Shown one piece after another: positions 35,719 through 44,442 of a stretch of DNA of 64,000 nucleotides. The translations under genes and the position numbers were made by a program. The DNA comes from Paenibacillus sp. yr247 (GTDB lineage Bacteria; Bacillota; Bacilli; Paenibacillales; NBRC-103111). The stretch is taken from the NCBI RefSeq assembly GCF_900103825.1, contig NZ_FNIF01000003.1, forward strand, positions 307,859 to 371,858. Reading direction: 5' to 3'. The notes below the pieces were generated by a model. That model did no database searches and had not been told where the DNA came from. It saw nothing but the letters and a program-made list of their open reading frames with translations. Position 1 is the stretch's first letter. Each line of letters starts with the position of its first letter.

Positions 35719-36798
35719 CTACAATCTCCCAATCCATTTATCGACCTTTAGATGTATTTCCTCGGACTTTCCGTGAATCACTAGATTGAATTTTTCATCC
35801 ATCATAGTCGGCTCTAGATTTATAACGACAGTTCTCCCTTCGGTCATCGACGGGAGCCTATTGGCTGGATACACATTGAGACTTGTGCCTATGGCAATCA
35901 CTAAATCCGACTGGACGATTGCTTTTAAAGCTCCTTCCCATGCCTGAGAAGGTAAGGACTCATCAAAAAGGGTGACGTTCGGTCTGAGCTTTCCGTCGCA
36001 CTGCTGGCACTTAGATTGATCTAAAAAACGTTCTGTGGACGCCGGATGATCACATTCTGAGCAACACACAGACCGAATTGACCCATGCAGTTCATGCACG
36101 TTATGTGAACCGGCCAACTGATGGAACCCGTCCACGTTTTGAGTCGCTACGGCTTTTACTAAACCGTGCCTCTCCCATTTTGCTAGAATTTGGTGACTTT
36201 GATTGGGTAACAGTCCCTCTAGTGCGTGAATTCGAAAGCTGTAAAAGGCGTGAAATGTCTCATAGTTGTGCTTCATAGCATCCGCTGTAGCAACGGTGGT
36301 CGGATCGATGTTGTTCCACCAACCGCTGCCAGATCGGAAGTCGGGAATGCCGCTGGCTGTGCTGAGTCCCGCACCTGAAAGGATTACTGTAAATTTCGAG
36401 TTCTGTATCCAATCAGCTAGGGTTACCATGCCCTTATCGATTTCAACCTCGCATGCTTCGACCCACCGAAATAGATTTCTCGACGGCGGTCTTTTAGCGA
36501 TGACCTGATTCCACACCAATTCCCGAAAATCAGGGTGGACGTGAGACGGATACGCACGTCGCCACGAGTATTTTTCAAGAAGGCCGATCGCTTCATCGAA
36601 CGAATCAACCCACTGAACTGGCTCCCTCACCAGGACTGGTAACAAATCCGCATCCTCGTCGAATAGCAAATCCGCCAGTGCCGACTCATTTCTGCCTGTG
36701 GCGTATTTCCACGACCCAAGTGAATTCCGGCGGCCCCATAATGTGACTTCCCCACCTTCAAACCCCAGACTGACGATGATTTTCTTTTCCTCGTTCAA
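35719..36798 (-). CDS. Sir2-family NAD-dependent protein with extra N-terminal domain
   Basis: A 359-residue protein from a TTG after GGGGGAGG. Residues 1-115 form an unrecognised domain (SLGFEGGEVTLWGRR... ending near SHVHPDFRELVW). Residues 125-355 are a complete sirtuin core: GAGLSTASGIPDFRS at 142-156, TQNVDGFH at 219-226, catalytic His in HELHGS at 235-240, a zinc site CSEC / CQQC, then LFDESLP and AIGTSLNVYPAN. All residues for NAD-dependent deacylation are present. Sirtuins consume NAD; in defence systems Sir2 domains often deplete NAD, but those usually lack the zinc site, so deacylation is the safer reading. The N-terminal domain may provide specificity. Confidence 0.82.
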   Translation of the reverse strand: MNEEKKIIVSLGFEGGEVTLWGRRNSLGSWKYATGRNESALADLLFDEDADLLPVLVREPVQWVDSFDEAIGLLEKYSWRRAYPSHVHPDFRELVWNQVIAKRPPSRNLFRWVEACEVEIDKGMVTLADWIQNSKFTVILSGAGLSTASGIPDFRSGSGWWNNIDPTTVATADAMKHNYETFHAFYSFRIHALEGLLPNQSHQILAKWERHGLVKAVATQNVDGFHQLAGSHNVHELHGSIRSVCCSECDHPASTERFLDQSKCQQCDGKLRPNVTLFDESLPSQAWEGALKAIVQSDLVIAIGTSLNVYPANRLPSMTEGRTVVINLEPTMMDEKFNLVIHGKSEEIHLKVDKWIGRL

Positions 36799-37454
36799 TG
36801 GTCTACCTCCCCCAATCTATTTCCTATCTAACCTTGGTCGGTATTTTTATGTGAGGTGATACACTTCCGGTGCCTTCATACTGGATTGCTGCTATCAAAC
36901 GTTTATTCTCTTTTGTTGCATTAAAGATCTTTAAGAGATCATTTTCATTTATATACCTGTTTTGTCTGACTAGTACCGGACCAATCTATAAGTTGAGGAT
37001 TAAAACGTGCGTCGATATTCTTACGTAGAATTAAGTACAGCTGATCAATCCTTCTGGATCAAATTGCGATAAACACCGAGAAGTCACAGAATACAACATC
37101 CAAGGTAATTTAATATTTTTTTCTAGGAGAGTATACTATTCGCCCATTTTAACAACTCCCTATTTCATCAATTACAAAATCATACCGAGTATAATTTTCC
37201 CGAATCTCAACCTCGTCGTTTCCTCCCCAATGCTTCCTTTAAGTGAAACAAGCAGCAGAACCATCAAGGTGGTTCATCTTACACCATTTGAATCTACTCG
37301 GTAAACTTCCCGGTCGAGATTCAAGGGGTTCGAACTCATTGCTCCCAGAGCTGTTAAATGTATATATAGCAAGGCTCGATCGATTAATAAGTTCTTTTAT
37401 TCCAATCAATATCTTGAATCAGATAAACACTCACTATAATAGCCTGCCTAACAT
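36799..37454. other. Spacer with a repeat fragment
   Basis: About 650 bases. Apart from the diverged repeat at 37344-37378 (sister at 30090-30124) I see no gene. Frames here have many rare codons and no ribosome sites. Confidence 0.4.
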
Positions 37455-38078
37455 TTATACAGAATCGCTTTTTCCTAAATTACATCTTGAACAAAGTGAT
37501 TGTAGGTTATTAATTTCGGTTTCTCCGCCTTTTGACCACGGTATAATATGGTCCAGATGCAATTCTATCGAGGCGTCTTTTGCAGGAGATGCACCGCAAA
37601 TGCAACATTTAAACATGTCTCGTTTCAAAACATCAAACCTAAGTTTTATGCTTGGTGTACGACTAGTCTTGTGAGTGCTTGATTTTTCGATCTTCTTTAC
37701 TCCTAACGCACTTGTTGAGTCCATAACATCGAGATTACTATTTGGGGCTATGATACGCTCTCCGTTAACACATTTACCTACTGGAAATTCCGCTTTTGCT
37801 CCCTTGGGTCTATGCCATATTACACCATTGTATGGATAATTTAGCCCAACACATTCATATTGACCTTTACCATTATATATAAATAATGTGGGTTTATTGG
37901 GTTTAATTCCATTATTAATAATGTTATAGCAGTAGTCAGAAGGAATAATACTCCCTACCGTTCGCCCATACTTCAAATTAACTTCTCTAACAATTTCACT
38001 CCTCTCGACAACCTTGCCAATGCCGAACATCTTAACTACATCAATAGCATACTCAACGATTTCTTCATCAGTTGTCAT
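37455..38078 (-). CDS. HNH endonuclease domain protein
   Basis: A 207-residue protein. The N-terminal 130 residues (VEYAIDVVKMFGIGKVVERSEIV...YNGVIWHRPKG) are a DNA-recognition-like region of unknown family. The C-terminal 60 residues are an HNH nuclease: a zinc knuckle CCICG, then LHLDHIIPWSKGG (catalytic His pair), NNLQSLCSRCN and KSD. All metal and catalytic ligands are present. The ribosome site (AGGAAT) is weak. It lies 69 bases after the GIY-YIG gene on the same strand. It could be a restriction-type or homing nuclease; no methyltransferase is adjacent. Confidence 0.75.
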   Translation of the reverse strand: MTTDEEIVEYAIDVVKMFGIGKVVERSEIVREVNLKYGRTVGSIIPSDYCYNIINNGIKPNKPTLFIYNGKGQYECVGLNYPYNGVIWHRPKGAKAEFPVGKCVNGERIIAPNSNLDVMDSTSALGVKKIEKSSTHKTSRTPSIKLRFDVLKRDMFKCCICGASPAKDASIELHLDHIIPWSKGGETEINNLQSLCSRCNLGKSDSV

Positions 38079-38147
38079 TAAATATTCCTACCTCTCTAAA
38101 TAAAAAAATTAAAATTACCATAAAAAAATATGTTATTTCTGGTTTTT

Positions 38148-38906
38148 TTATATTTGATAGTAAGTGCTTTGTCTTTTAACATTTAAGTACATAATAGGAT
38201 TCTGCGAGTTCTTAGGGAAATAGTGCTCAACAGATTTCCCTATATATTTATTAATAATATCCGCATCAGCAATCTTCCCTACAAATTCAAATCTACCAGG
38301 GTCATTTAGTGCTCCTCTAGTAGAGAAAGTTGTCCCCGCAGGAAACCATTTTTCTATCTTATAAACTTGTTGAATAATTCCATCGAATATCGAAAATGCA
38401 TAATCAACCTTTTCTCGATCTTGTCCCACTTTCCAAATCCCTCTTGTTGCATCATAAAGTTCTATATCAGACATACCAAACCGAAAAAGTTGATTTATTC
38501 GAATAAGAATAGCCTTTTCTGGAATTTCTATACTTTCTCTTTCATAATAAGAAACTAATTTGCTTATTTCTATGCGACCATACAGAGCACTTTGCCAGCC
38601 TCTAACTTTATTTGTTAATCGGTCTTTCCCCAATAAATCTATAACAGAAGCTTCTACCTTAAGAGCTGTGATTTCATCATCAATCCCATGAAGGAGTATT
38701 TCTATTTTGGGTTCTTTACCATTCCCCCTAATTGCGTTTATCTTTTTTATCTTTTCGGATTCAGTCTGTTCATTAAGATGGGAGAAGACTCTGTTACCTT
38801 TTCCCTTACCAACATAAAAAATTTCCTCAGTATCTGGGTCAGAATAGATGTATACATAATATTTTAATTCGTCGATTACTTGTTTTGAAAATTGTGTAAC
38901 CATCAT
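38148..38906 (-). CDS. GIY-YIG nuclease-like protein (LEM-3-type)
   Basis: A 252-residue protein. The first 95 residues are a GIY-YIG domain of the LEM-3-like kind: YYVYIYSD, then IFYVGKGKGNR, a catalytic-type Arg, and the late Glu in ALKVEASVIDLLG. The rest, with WFPAGTTFSTRGALNDPGRFEFVG, is an unrecognised second domain. Its start follows a GGGAG at a long distance, so the exact start (38906 or 38903) is uncertain. It forms a tandem with the HNH protein; two different nuclease folds side by side suggest one functional module. Confidence 0.7.
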   Translation of the reverse strand: MMVTQFSKQVIDELKYYVYIYSDPDTEEIFYVGKGKGNRVFSHLNEQTESEKIKKINAIRGNGKEPKIEILLHGIDDEITALKVEASVIDLLGKDRLTNKVRGWQSALYGRIEISKLVSYYERESIEIPEKAILIRINQLFRFGMSDIELYDATRGIWKVGQDREKVDYAFSIFDGIIQQVYKIEKWFPAGTTFSTRGALNDPGRFEFVGKIADADIINKYIGKSVEHYFPKNSQNPIMYLNVKRQSTYYQI

Positions 38907-39173
38907 AAGTACATCTATCTCCCATTCGCTCTAATATTAAATTGACCTTTTAATACTTACATGCAAAAAGCCTATTCTTACAACTCCTGGATCCGACGAC
39001 TTCTATATTCCATTTCCGATTAACTGCAAGACTGGATGTACGCAAAATTACAAATATCGAAGCATTCCCCTGTAACTCATTTATTTTGTCAAGGATGCAT
39101 GTTTATTCCGATTTCAAGAAATCGCACGAGACATTACCAGCATAATTGTAGAATTACTTCATAAGGGTAACTT

Positions 39174-39230
39174 ATGAAAAAGGTCAAAAAAGCATATGGT
39201 TTATATAAACACTTTAACAAAGGAGTATGA
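39174..39230 (+). CDS. Micro-ORF upstream of the TPR gene
   Basis: An 18-residue frame, MKKVKKAYGLYKHFNKGV, with AAGGG six bases before the ATG. Its TGA overlaps an ATG at 39227, so it would be translationally coupled to the TPR gene. It may be a leader peptide or chance. Confidence 0.3.
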   Translation: MKKVKKAYGLYKHFNKGV

Positions 39231-39235
39231 TTTCG

Positions 39236-40156
39236 ATGAAATTACCCAATCTTTACTTGCGATTTTCATCCTCAGAAATGCGAACTTTTTATGTATACCG
39301 ACTGCTCCGCATTGACCCTAGTATTCATGAAAGCGCTAAACATGCACAGGAGTTAGTGGATCGAATGGAAGTCGGCGTAACATCGAGTCCATACTACCGA
39401 GCATACCGCTATGCAAAATTGGAGACACCCTTGATGGCAGGGGAGTGGTGGCTACCATCGAAGGTTCACCTCTTAGGAATTCGCAGGATATATTTCAAGC
39501 GTGTTGTGAATCAACAATATGGCTACTGGCTTGTTCTGCAGGTGCTACCTTCCTCTGGAGGGAAACAGTTGTTTTCTCATATAATTAGTTCGATTCATAA
39601 AGAATATCTTGTGGTTGTGAACGGACGGATACCTTACCGTTTGTTGGCCGAGATGCAACTTTCTCGGGCCAAAAGACTGTTAGACAAGGAGCCTCTGACC
39701 AATATGCGGATTTTGGAGTCGATTCAAGAACTTTTAGATGAGGCGTTTACGTTAGATCCAGGTGCTTTTACGGGCGATCGGGTATACTTCTGGGAACAAT
39801 TAGGACTTTATTGGAGTGAATTTCATCAACTGGGAAGGATGGAGCACTGTTTCAGACAACAAGCCAAATTACAGAGAGGCAGTGGAGATGCCTTTTTAAA
39901 CATGGGCTTCCACTATTCCGCGGTAGGAGAATTCAAGCGAGCCGAACAAGCATACTTGGAGGGGTTACGCACCAACCCCAATGATGAATATATATATCAT
40001 AATTTAACTCAGCTATACTTGAATATAGGCTCTCGGAAAAACGCGTTTAAGGCAATCAACGAAGCTATCTTGCACAACCCGGAACTAGCTAGTATTTTTA
40101 AACTAAAAGGGGATTTACACACTTATTGGGATGAATTAGACGCTGCTTTACAATAG
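39236..40156 (+). CDS. TPR-repeat protein
   Basis: A 306-residue protein from an ATG ten bases after AAAGGAG. The N-terminal half is unrecognised, with WWLPSKVHLLGIRRIYFKRVV. The C-terminal half has about three tetratricopeptide repeats: AFLNMGFHYSAVGEFKRAEQ, EYIYHNLTQLYLNIGSRKNA and a last SIFKLKGDLHTYWDELDAAL. The chain stops inside what looks like a fourth repeat, so it may be slightly truncated. TPR proteins act as scaffolds or peptide sensors. Small frames before (39174) and after (40241) recall sensor-peptide loci such as Rap-Phr, but there is no secretion signal in either. Confidence 0.65.
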   Translation: MKLPNLYLRFSSSEMRTFYVYRLLRIDPSIHESAKHAQELVDRMEVGVTSSPYYRAYRYAKLETPLMAGEWWLPSKVHLLGIRRIYFKRVVNQQYGYWLVLQVLPSSGGKQLFSHIISSIHKEYLVVVNGRIPYRLLAEMQLSRAKRLLDKEPLTNMRILESIQELLDEAFTLDPGAFTGDRVYFWEQLGLYWSEFHQLGRMEHCFRQQAKLQRGSGDAFLNMGFHYSAVGEFKRAEQAYLEGLRTNPNDEYIYHNLTQLYLNIGSRKNAFKAINEAILHNPELASIFKLKGDLHTYWDELDAALQ

Positions 40157-40240
40157 GCAAGCCCTTTTATTATGTTCTTCAGGCTGGGAATCCCTTCGGG
40201 AAGAACTCACCGGGCAAATCCAAAAGTTGGAGGTATCACT

Positions 40241-40336
40241 ATGAGCAAAGATCAAAGTCCTATAAGACCTCATAACGATCCAATCTGTCCAAGTTACATT
40301 CCCCTTATACAGAATCTTAAAGCGCTAGGTCCTTAG
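40241..40336 (+). CDS. Small ORF downstream of the TPR gene
   Basis: Thirty-one residues beginning MSKDQSPIRPHND, with GGAGG seven bases before the ATG. Good ribosome site, no signal peptide, one Cys. Real translation is plausible; function unknown. Confidence 0.35.
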   Translation: MSKDQSPIRPHNDPICPSYIPLIQNLKALGP

Positions 40337-40426
40337 TATCTGGTTTCAGTGGTCATAATCTATTTGGACGACATTCCTATGGTTGATTGCAGTAGAGAGA
40401 TTTTTTTGATATGGGCTTATTTCACA

Positions 40427-40981
40427 TTACTTGGTTCTAAATACAGTATCTATTTCTTGCTGTAGGATATCTAATAGTTTAAACCTGCCGGAATGCCCCA
40501 GGCTTACTAATACGTTACGGTAATACCATGCTTGCTGTTCCTTACCGCGGTTGAATCTGCTCCAAACAGCTTCTCCGATCTTTTCCATGTCTCGTCTTAT
40601 GGAAACTATATTATGAAGCTTATCCGCGCAAGACACCAAACGGATTTCTAGAGGAGCGGTTTTCAAAAATTCTAAGGTGTGCTTTTTACGTTCTTCCCAT
40701 GTGAGTGACTTATCGGGTTCTGAGACACCGGAGACAATTTGAGCTACTCGACGACCAAAACGCTGCTCAATTTCTAATAGTGTTATTTCCGTATCCTCTA
40801 CAACATCGTGCAAGATCCCAGCGGCAACCACTTCCACATCGCACTCAGCCTGGGCTAAAATCATTCCGACCGCAAAAGGATGGGAAATGTAAGGTATATC
40901 AGTTCCCTTGCGATACTGATGACGATGAGCGTATGTTGCAACTTCAATTGCTACGTTAATAATTTCCAAATTGTTGATCAC
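40427..40981 (-). CDS. HD-domain hydrolase related to (p)ppGpp hydrolases
   Basis: 184 residues from a GTG seven bases after AGGAGG. The HD motif and helpers are clear: AHRHQYRKGTDIPYISHP, AGILHDVVEDT and CADKLHNIVSIRRD. This is the hydrolase half of RelA/SpoT without the synthetase, as in small alarmone hydrolases. It may hydrolyse ppGpp or another pyrophosphorylated nucleotide. It stands alone on the minus strand, 710 bases from the ADP-ribosylglycohydrolase gene. Confidence 0.85.
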   Translation of the reverse strand: MINNLEIINVAIEVATYAHRHQYRKGTDIPYISHPFAVGMILAQAECDVEVVAAGILHDVVEDTEITLLEIEQRFGRRVAQIVSGVSEPDKSLTWEERKKHTLEFLKTAPLEIRLVSCADKLHNIVSIRRDMEKIGEAVWSRFNRGKEQQAWYYRNVLVSLGHSGRFKLLDILQQEIDTVFRTK

Positions 40982-41038
40982 CAAATCTCCTCCTAATAAA
41001 ACTGCTCCTACTTATTTCAATAAAATATATATTTTTCC

Positions 41039-41372
41039 TTATGCTAAAGCCGCCACTAAATCACTTACTGACTGAACAAACACCTTATGATGATCGGCAT
41101 AAACCAATATATGAATTTGTTTAGCCTGTTTAGTCTTTCCTTTGCCTAGGTTTTTTAGGCAAGCTCATTTACCACTTCATTAAAAATTCATCGAGTACTG
41201 ATAAATTTTTCTTAGAAAGTTGCACCCCCCATTCTGGTCTGCTTTTTGGACCAACATAGTCATAATTAACTAAAACTGAATTAGGCTCGTGCCATTTTAG
41301 CGAGGGAAAGATAAACCTTTGGAGGATAATTATCTATTAACAAAGCCAATGCAACGATAAGCATTTAATGAT
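41039..41372 (-). pseudogene. Two degraded small genes
   Basis: Two overlapping wrecks are read on the minus strand. The first gives LLIDNYPPKVYLSLAK, then after a one-base shift WHEPNSVLVNYDYVGPKSRP and onward to a TAA at 41169. The second starts ATGAGCTTGCC right after that stop and, after another shift, ends KQIHILVYADHHKVFVQSVS and LVAALA before a TAA at 41039. Each looks coding but carries a frameshift. No family is recognised. Confidence 0.4.
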
Positions 41373-41692
41373 ACTATTTGTATCATATCACGGACACGGT
41401 GACTTTTCCATTCATTCAACTCATTCAACTGCAACTAGGGCTGGCAATTTAAAATATTAATAAGGGAGTGAAGTCACGCCGGCATTTCCTGTTATATTCA
41501 TGCCAATCAATAAAAAAGACTTCTCGTTCATAGCGTTTCAAATATACTAGCTGAACCCCAGTGACCTACAGGGCATGATAGGGATCGTGTTCTTCATACC
41601 CTTATACTAGAGCAGCAAAGCTGAGATAAAATAAATACCGAAAGCTCCTCTCATATAAATCACGTCCTTGGTCAAAAACGATTATCACAATC
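41373..41692. other. Spacer without recognisable gene
   Basis: About 320 bases of AT-rich sequence after the NAD cluster. I see no frame with a start signal and no clear terminator for the minus-strand operon, apart from weak inverted repeats. Confidence 0.35.
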
Positions 41693-42583
41693 CTATCGAA
41701 GACAATATAACCGTGATGCGATTTCATCCAAACGACTTCTGATCAAAATCGCCTTTGCATACTTTGATGGTATCTGCTCGTATCCATAATAAATACCAGC
41801 TAGCCCTCCGGCTATTGCTCCAATCGTGTCGGAGTCTCCGCCCAAATTGGCCGCTCGTTGTACCACTTCGCTAAACCCGGAGGAATCCAGCAAGATGTGG
41901 AGAACCCATCGAAAAGTATGAACTATAAATCCGCTAGATTCGCAATTCGGCGAGGATGTAAGAATACTTTCATAATCCGTCCCTATCACTTCGTGCTGGA
42001 TTGAACTTTTTATTTCCTCTCCTCGAAGCAACCGAAAAGCAATTCGATTATAGATCACACAAGCTTCGTTGCACCTTTCGTCGTAGTGGGTCATTTTGGA
42101 TTGCATATGGGATATTCGTTCTATCTCATCCAATTCCGTATACGCAAGAGCTACCGGCAAACATCGCATTAATGAGCCATTTCCCCCGCTTTGGCCAATA
42201 TCTAGATCCGTCAGTAATGCCGCCTCGAACCAGTTCCCTTCATAACTTTCAAACGTATGCCGAATAATATTGCCGATATCTTTGGGCCTGGATTGATACC
42301 ACTTCATAAACCGATCACCGATTGAATCTAGTGGATTCTTTGGATTCTCTAGTATGCCCTCTGCAACACATAACGTCATCATAGTATCGTCTGTCACTTC
42401 TCCGGGCTCTAATCTCCAAACACCGCCACCTATCATTTCTGTCAAATAACCATACCTGGCTTTTATTTCCCGGACGCTCATAAATTCTGTTGTTCCTCCC
42501 AGAGCATCCCCTACAGCAACTCCGTACATCCCGCCTTTGATTTTGTCGAAAAGATCGTTCTGGTTTAATAACAAATCAATCAC
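41693..42583 (-). CDS. ADP-ribosylglycohydrolase (DraG family)
   Basis: A 296-residue enzyme that removes ADP-ribose from proteins, nucleic acids or small molecules. GVAVGDALGGTTEF near residue 20, EVTDDTMMTL near 62 and AANLGGDSDTIGAIAGGLAG near 245 provide the binuclear Mg ligands of this family. The start is a GTG overlapping the TGA of nadR (GTGA), so the genes are tightly coupled. It is last in the NAD-salvage operon. Released ADP-ribose is also the ligand of NrtR-type regulators and a Nudix substrate, which links this enzyme to the regulator at 45073. Confidence 0.9.
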   Translation of the reverse strand: MIDLLLNQNDLFDKIKGGMYGVAVGDALGGTTEFMSVREIKARYGYLTEMIGGGVWRLEPGEVTDDTMMTLCVAEGILENPKNPLDSIGDRFMKWYQSRPKDIGNIIRHTFESYEGNWFEAALLTDLDIGQSGGNGSLMRCLPVALAYTELDEIERISHMQSKMTHYDERCNEACVIYNRIAFRLLRGEEIKSSIQHEVIGTDYESILTSSPNCESSGFIVHTFRWVLHILLDSSGFSEVVQRAANLGGDSDTIGAIAGGLAGIYYGYEQIPSKYAKAILIRSRLDEIASRLYCLR

Positions 42584-43614
42584 TCCCCTCCATTGTCTTG
42601 AGTCAATAAGTCACCAATTTTATGGTACTCACGAAACTGCTTGAGAATCTTATCCACCCGTTCAGCCCGCTCTTCAAGCGTCCCATTTAGTAAAAAATAA
42701 GGGATTTTCCACATTTTAAGATCAGCAATAATTTGTTTCTGGAACACAAGCCGCTGAACATCTCCGGAACGATCCCAAGTGTCTGCATAAGGAATGTCTG
42801 TATCGCAAACAAAAACAAGATCATACCGTGACGCCGCATCCACTGCCATTTGTGACAGTCGGAGGGTTGCTGATCCATGATAATAGTGAGAAAACATATA
42901 AGTTGTAATGGCATTTGTATCGACAAAGAGAACGTCACGCGCGTTCTGCACAAGGTTATCTTCCCTCTCCAAATGTCCCTCAGCAATTTCTTCTAATTGC
43001 CCTAACGATAATCTTCTCTCTACTTGGTGCTTCTCCCAATACTCCCTGCCATACTCCGGCATCCATACAGTATTATTGTGGTTAGCCAAATAGGATGATA
43101 AAGTTGTTTTACCTGTTGATGGTGCTCCAAGAAATACGACTTTAGTAATCATATCCTTATAAACGATCGGGCTAAGATAATGTCTGTTCTCGTATGGTGC
43201 ATTCCGCACTTGGGTGCCGGAGACTGGGACACGCTGCCGCTGAGGATCGATCTGACGGTTCTCTGCCCCCAAAGCTACACTCATATGATCACCGTAAAAT
43301 TCACTGGAATAAAAGTGGGTGATCTTTTTCCCTTCCAGCTTCTTTAGCATATATTCCTCATGCATTCGTTTAATCTCAGGAGTATCGCCAATTTCCAAAG
43401 GACCATCCCACGCTTCGACGACCTGTACCTGAGGATAGAGGACTCGGATCCAATTCGCTCGGACATTCAAAGGGATATCGGTCGTTTCCGGACAATCATA
43501 AATGACAACAACCACTTCATCCATTTCCTGAATGGCAGTCTCAATCATGAATTGATGGCCGCGATGAAGGGGTGCAAACTTCCCGAGTGTCAGGCCTGCT
43601 TTACGTTGGGACAT
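42580..43614 (-). CDS. nadR: NadR-type NMN adenylyltransferase / ribosylnicotinamide kinase
   Basis: 344 residues from the ATG at 43614, preceded by GGAGG; the frame upstream of it overlaps pnuC and is not used. The N-terminal half is a nucleotidyltransferase (GKFAPLHRGHQ with HxGH, later QRVPVSGTQVRN), joining AMP to NMN. The C-terminal half is a P-loop kinase (GAPSTGKTTLS, VFVDTNAITTYMF) phosphorylating nicotinamide riboside. There is no helix-turn-helix as in E. coli NadR. It takes nicotinamide riboside imported by PnuC to NAD. It overlaps pnuC by 25 bases and the glycohydrolase gene by four. Confidence 0.92.
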   Translation of the reverse strand: MSQRKAGLTLGKFAPLHRGHQFMIETAIQEMDEVVVVIYDCPETTDIPLNVRANWIRVLYPQVQVVEAWDGPLEIGDTPEIKRMHEEYMLKKLEGKKITHFYSSEFYGDHMSVALGAENRQIDPQRQRVPVSGTQVRNAPYENRHYLSPIVYKDMITKVVFLGAPSTGKTTLSSYLANHNNTVWMPEYGREYWEKHQVERRLSLGQLEEIAEGHLEREDNLVQNARDVLFVDTNAITTYMFSHYYHGSATLRLSQMAVDAASRYDLVFVCDTDIPYADTWDRSGDVQRLVFQKQIIADLKMWKIPYFLLNGTLEERAERVDKILKQFREYHKIGDLLTQDNGGE

Positions 43615-44255
43615 ACGGGATTCCTCCGATCTGCAAGATGTAACTCCCGTTTCCATGAAATATATCCGGCTATAGCAATAAAGAAGAAGATGAGGTATAG
43701 AAAGGCTACGGCATACAGATCTTTGTATGCATACATAGCTATGGACATGATATCTACAGCGATCCAGCAAAGCCAATTCTCCAACACTTTGGATGAAAGC
43801 AAAAACTGGGCGATGATGCTAAGGGTAGCTATCAAGGCATCAGCGTAAGGAATGGATGCATCCGTATATGCCTTTAGAACAAATCCCCAAAGGAGCGTTA
43901 CTGCTACAAGTAGAAAACTTAGGATCAGTACTAGTCGCAACGTAATTTTTCGGGTGGGGCGAACCTGGGAGCCTTCCCTTTTAGTCAGCCAAATTATCCA
44001 ACCGTAAATACTCAAGACGAAAAAGAACACCTGTAGCGTCATATCCGCATAAAGTTTGGCTTCCCCGAACATATAGAAAAAACACGCGACATTGATCAGC
44101 CCTACCGGCCATGCCCATATATTTTCTCTGGCTGTGAGCCAGACGCTCAACAATCCTGTTGTAGTTGCAACGATTTCAAGTGTCGTGGATGAAGTGTAAA
44201 CTGCGATTGCCACCATAAAGATGAATAATACCAGTAAAATCCAAGCCTTTTTCAT
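43590..44255 (-). CDS. pnuC: PnuC-family nicotinamide riboside transporter
   Basis: 221 residues from the ATG at 44255, eight bases after AAGGAGG (in the tail of the broken pncB). Seven or so membrane helices are visible. ENIWAWPVGLINVACFFYMF holds the PnuC ligand-binding W-x(n)-W-P-x-G-x-x-N motif, with a second ENWLCWIAVDIMSI repeat. PnuC mediates facilitated diffusion of nicotinamide riboside, trapped by NadR kinase. Gene order pnuC-nadR with overlap is the standard pairing. Confidence 0.93.
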   Translation of the reverse strand: MKKAWILLVLFIFMVAIAVYTSSTTLEIVATTTGLLSVWLTARENIWAWPVGLINVACFFYMFGEAKLYADMTLQVFFFVLSIYGWIIWLTKREGSQVRPTRKITLRLVLILSFLLVAVTLLWGFVLKAYTDASIPYADALIATLSIIAQFLLSSKVLENWLCWIAVDIMSIAMYAYKDLYAVAFLYLIFFFIAIAGYISWKRELHLADRRNPVCPNVKQA

Positions 44256-44268
44256 AGTAGCTTCCTCC

Positions 44269-44426
44269 TTAAATCCGATGTTTTTCAATTAGGCTCATCT
44301 TTAATTCCCACACGGCGACGCTCAGATCGACGGGGTATGATTCCGGATTCAGCTTTCTTAAGTATTCCGGCCAAAACAATTCCAATTGCTTGCGATGGTA
44401 TGGAGCGTAAGATTATCCCACGTCAT
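44269..44426 (-). pseudogene. pncB: Nicotinate phosphoribosyltransferase gene reduced to its two ends
   Basis: After the pncA stop a normal start with GAGGG gives MTWDNLTLHT, which fits the conserved N-terminus of nicotinate phosphoribosyltransferase (LTLHTDLYQ). The sequence then jumps, out of frame, to YHRKQLELFWPEYLRKLN, PESYPVDLS and KMSLIEKHRI with a TAA at 44269, the typical C-terminus of the same enzyme. About 1.3 kb in between is missing. The cluster thus lost the step nicotinate to NaMN. Confidence 0.65.
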
Positions 44427-44442
44427 TTTATTCCCTCTTATT

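Noticed and set aside
35719..36798. ThsA/DSR-type NAD-depleting Sir2 defence protein
   Set aside because: The zinc cysteines and all deacylase motifs are intact and there is no SLOG, TIR or large C-terminal domain, so it is not one of the described Sir2 defence effectors.
43360..43848. A + strand frame of 162 codons opposite nadR and pnuC
   Set aside because: Antisense shadow of two clearly coding genes; no ribosome site.
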